A stretch of 64,000 nucleotides of DNA from positions 3,782,001 through 3,846,000 of the forward strand of contig NC_092367.1 of NCBI RefSeq assembly GCF_030848805.1. The letters are read 5' to 3'. Positions 61,940 to 64,000 of the stretch are shown here, one piece after another; positions within the stretch are counted from its first letter, which is position 1; every line of letters begins with the position of its first letter. The notes under the pieces were generated by a model. The model was not told where the DNA came from and did no database searches. It saw only the letters and a program-made list of their open reading frames with translations. A program made the translations under genes and the position numbers. Source of the stretch: Temnothorax longispinosus. Its lineage: Eukaryota > Arthropoda > Insecta > Hymenoptera > Formicidae.

Positions 61940-63400
61940 TTAACGATTTAAATCTGTTATAATCTCTGCGATCTTTTTGGATGATTTCTTTTTAAGACTG
62001 TCACGTTTGCTGCGTCCAAAGTCTGCCGCCTGATCTAGACACGCGTTTAACATCGCGTTCATGATAGAGAAGACACCAGGTAGCTTCACCATATAAGAGA
62101 ACAGGAACTTCTGTAGCGCGTACAGTATTTTCTCCGATAGACTAAAGGAATTATATAGGTGAGGCATGCTGAATCCGAATATACCACAGAGTTTGAGCAG
62201 AAGAACTTTATAATAAATTATATTAGCGATATAATTTACGCCCTCGTAAAGACACGTAGTCATGTGCTCCCATTCTGGTGTCACCGTGTGGAAATTCGGT
62301 TTCACCCAGTGCTCGATGAAGTCTTTAGTTCGCTGACGCACTTTTTTCAGACTGTCGTGACAGAAGTTGTACTGATCTTCGATTCCTAGCAAATAGCCTA
62401 ATCCACGCCAGAGGTGACAGAAAGCCTCTAGATCTTTATCGCTGGCGTCGTGTATTCCGAACTGCTCCGGATAAAGCACTATCAGACCCATGCAGGCGAA
62501 CTGCGTGCCCGACATATCGCCCTGATTTAGACTTCTCGTTTTCGTCATTGTGTAAGGACATTGCTGATTCTTCGCCATCGGACACGCGTTTGCGAAATCT
62601 CTTTTGATCTTTCCCAGCATAGGACACCACGCATTTTGAATTTTGCTTTCCCGATCGATCTCCTCGAAGTTTTTTTTGCACAATTTCTGCCTCATGACAC
62701 TGTGTAACTTTCGCACTCTCTGGATGTCGCGATAAGCTGGCGTTCCTTTGTACCAAGGATCGCTTGTGTACCAGTTTCTGAAGGTCCTGATTGTCCTGAG
62801 GTATCGTTGGAAAGCACGATATGGAGTATTTGACTTTTGACTGAGGATCAGCGGTTTCAGTCCGTCAGAGAAGCTAAATATCTGCATCAGACCCATCAGG
62901 TTGCTTATTGCGATTGCGCTGAAATAACGCTGGGCAAAGCGCTGTCCGCGATAAAATTTATCCATGATCAGCCAATCCGGCTTCGCATTTGTTTCTCGTC
63001 TACAGTCCCCATTTTCAAAAATCGCCGGCAAGACATATCTCAAAGATTCGGGTATATTTGGAAAGTATTTGCTGATATTGTTCATAAGGTGATCGTACTG
63101 CTTCTTGATTGTCCACTGATCGAAGTCCTCCGGTAACTTGCTGTTGTTGAGTTCTTGCTTGCATTTTATTACGAATTTTTTGCGCTCGTTGGCGAAATTG
63201 TCCAATAAATTATTTGATTCGTCAGAACTGTCGAAAGAAGAATCAAAGCCGCTCGAGAAACCTCTATCTATGTTTTCCTTGAGGTTTACTTTGAGAAAGG
63301 CGTCATTTATCGCATTATCATTCAATAATTTCTCTTCAGAATCATTTTCACTGCTCGTGATTATCAATGTAGGCGGTTGCAACTTTAGTGATTTCGACAT
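61940..63400 (-). CDS. mpaB/rubber-oxygenase-like (DUF2236) protein
   Basis: A single coding exon of 486 aa from ATG 63400; the frame stays open 10 codons further upstream without an ATG. It resembles the ER-bound oxygenase mpaB / rubber oxygenase catalytic domain family (DUF2236), which in fungi includes a haem-dependent cleaving enzyme; animal members are largely uncharacterised. The N-terminal 70 residues are Ser/Asp-rich and probably disordered. The core spans about 140-350 with DKFYRGQRFAQRYF (147-160), YTSDPWYKGTPAYRDIQRV (211-229), QGDMSGTQ (293-300) and HLWRGLGYLLGIEDQYN (329-345). Hydrophobic helices at 390-412 and 425-455 may bind membrane. A Lys/Ser-rich tail follows (464-476). A polypyrimidine acceptor near 63470 indicates a spliced 5' UTR. 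Family membership is fairly sure; the substrate is unknown. Confidence 0.85.
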   Translation of the reverse strand: MSKSLKLQPPTLIITSSENDSEEKLLNDNAINDAFLKVNLKENIDRGFSSGFDSSFDSSDESNNLLDNFANERKKFVIKCKQELNNSKLPEDFDQWTIKKQYDHLMNNISKYFPNIPESLRYVLPAIFENGDCRRETNAKPDWLIMDKFYRGQRFAQRYFSAIAISNLMGLMQIFSFSDGLKPLILSQKSNTPYRAFQRYLRTIRTFRNWYTSDPWYKGTPAYRDIQRVRKLHSVMRQKLCKKNFEEIDRESKIQNAWCPMLGKIKRDFANACPMAKNQQCPYTMTKTRSLNQGDMSGTQFACMGLIVLYPEQFGIHDASDKDLEAFCHLWRGLGYLLGIEDQYNFCHDSLKKVRQRTKDFIEHWVKPNFHTVTPEWEHMTTCLYEGVNYIANIIYYKVLLLKLCGIFGFSMPHLYNSFSLSEKILYALQKFLFSYMVKLPGVFSIMNAMLNACLDQAADFGRSKRDSLKKKSSKKIAEIITDLNR

Positions 63401-63470
63401 ACTTGAAGTGTGTATTTCGAATCCATTCAAAATTTAAATATCGTAGTCCGAATGTTACTGCTGAATCTGT

Positions 63471-63899
63471 AAAAAAAAGAAAATTGTTTAAAATAAAACA
63501 ATACACATATATAACTTTTCAGAATTATTAAATTAGTAAAAAAGAACACGTTAAAAAAGCTATTTATTTTCGCTAGGACGTATAAATAACCATAATAATA
63601 TAATAAATAAAAGGAAATCGCTCGTATGTCTTAATACAATAGGAATAAAGACCAATAATCGAGCAAAACAGTAGATGTCAAATTGTAAGTTCATTTTTAC
63701 ATACATATATATGACGGGACGTTTCGAGCACACAGTGTCTTCTTCAGCCGACGAAAATTAGATATAGTTACATAAAGTCGCGCAATAAATAAAGAGTATA
63801 ATAAAATGTAGGAACCGAGGATTTGTATCGATAGTAAATGACAAAGCCATTCGGAGTCACATCACACATGAGAGCAATCAACTAATAAAATGTAAAAAG

Positions 63900-63942
<43 letters not shown>

Positions 63943-64000
63943 GTCAAATATAAAAATAATTCGCAAATTTGAAGTCAAGGGTGAATCCATGATTTATTCT
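63471..64000. other. 5' flank of the mpaB-like gene with an (AT)n microsatellite
   Basis: An AT-rich stretch, the first part probably a 5' UTR intron (acceptor TTTTTTTTACAG at about 63471-63482 on the minus strand). A pure (AT)n run occupies 63902-63939. No gene is recognised to the window end. Confidence 0.6.

Noticed and set aside
62436..63437. Other frames of 76-106 aa on both strands
   Set aside because: Shadows of the mpaB-like coding exon.

Overview
This window is eukaryotic nuclear DNA from an insect, most likely a hymenopteran and plausibly an ant. It is AT-rich with scattered CpG-rich islands, has short GT-AG introns, and carries one lysine tRNA gene. It also holds insect orthologues of hexokinase and IFT88, a single-exon mpaB-like (DUF2236) oxygenase gene and many short inverted-repeat DNA transposon remnants. 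No single feature names the species.

Layout: tRNA-Lys(CTT) at 88-160. At 3518-6176 (minus) are the first two coding exons of a host gene I cannot name; it runs off the left side. At about 7267-9360 (minus) is a block that does not look like host DNA. It is a degraded bacterial two-gene operon whose proteins match the cytoplasmic incompatibility factors CifA and CifB of Wolbachia prophage WO. cifA keeps its full length with one frameshift. cifB keeps only its N-terminal part, with three in-frame stops. Shine-Dalgarno-like sites precede both starts and a sigma70-like promoter lies upstream of cifA. This is the most notable content: an apparent Wolbachia-to-insect transfer that kept most of the rescue-factor gene and lost the effector domains of its partner.

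From 9.4 to 33.3 kb I see no convincing gene. There are several miniature inverted-repeat elements (MITEs) and CpG-rich islands that may be promoters or 5' exons of genes lying mostly elsewhere. At 33326-38982 (minus) is a complete nine-exon hexokinase gene (470 aa; splice phases close exactly). From 39.0 to 48.6 kb is non-coding sequence with MITEs, a (GA)25 microsatellite, a CpG island near 45.1-45.7 kb and a puzzling open stretch at 41.2-41.8 kb. At 48598-54080 (minus) is a complete 15-exon IFT88/NOMPB gene (799 aa). A CpG island at 55.5-56.5 kb, followed by spliced-looking exons without ATG on the plus strand (to 57787), suggests the 5' UTR of a gene extending right. At 61940-63400 (minus) is the mpaB-like gene, with a piggyBac-type non-autonomous element just downstream.

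The host genes show no common pathway: glycolysis entry (hexokinase), ciliary transport in sensory neurons (IFT88), a membrane-associated oxygenase-like protein, and one unassigned protein. All the recognised protein genes lie on the minus strand. Exon boundaries were worked out by hand from splice consensus and phase; there is no transcript support.
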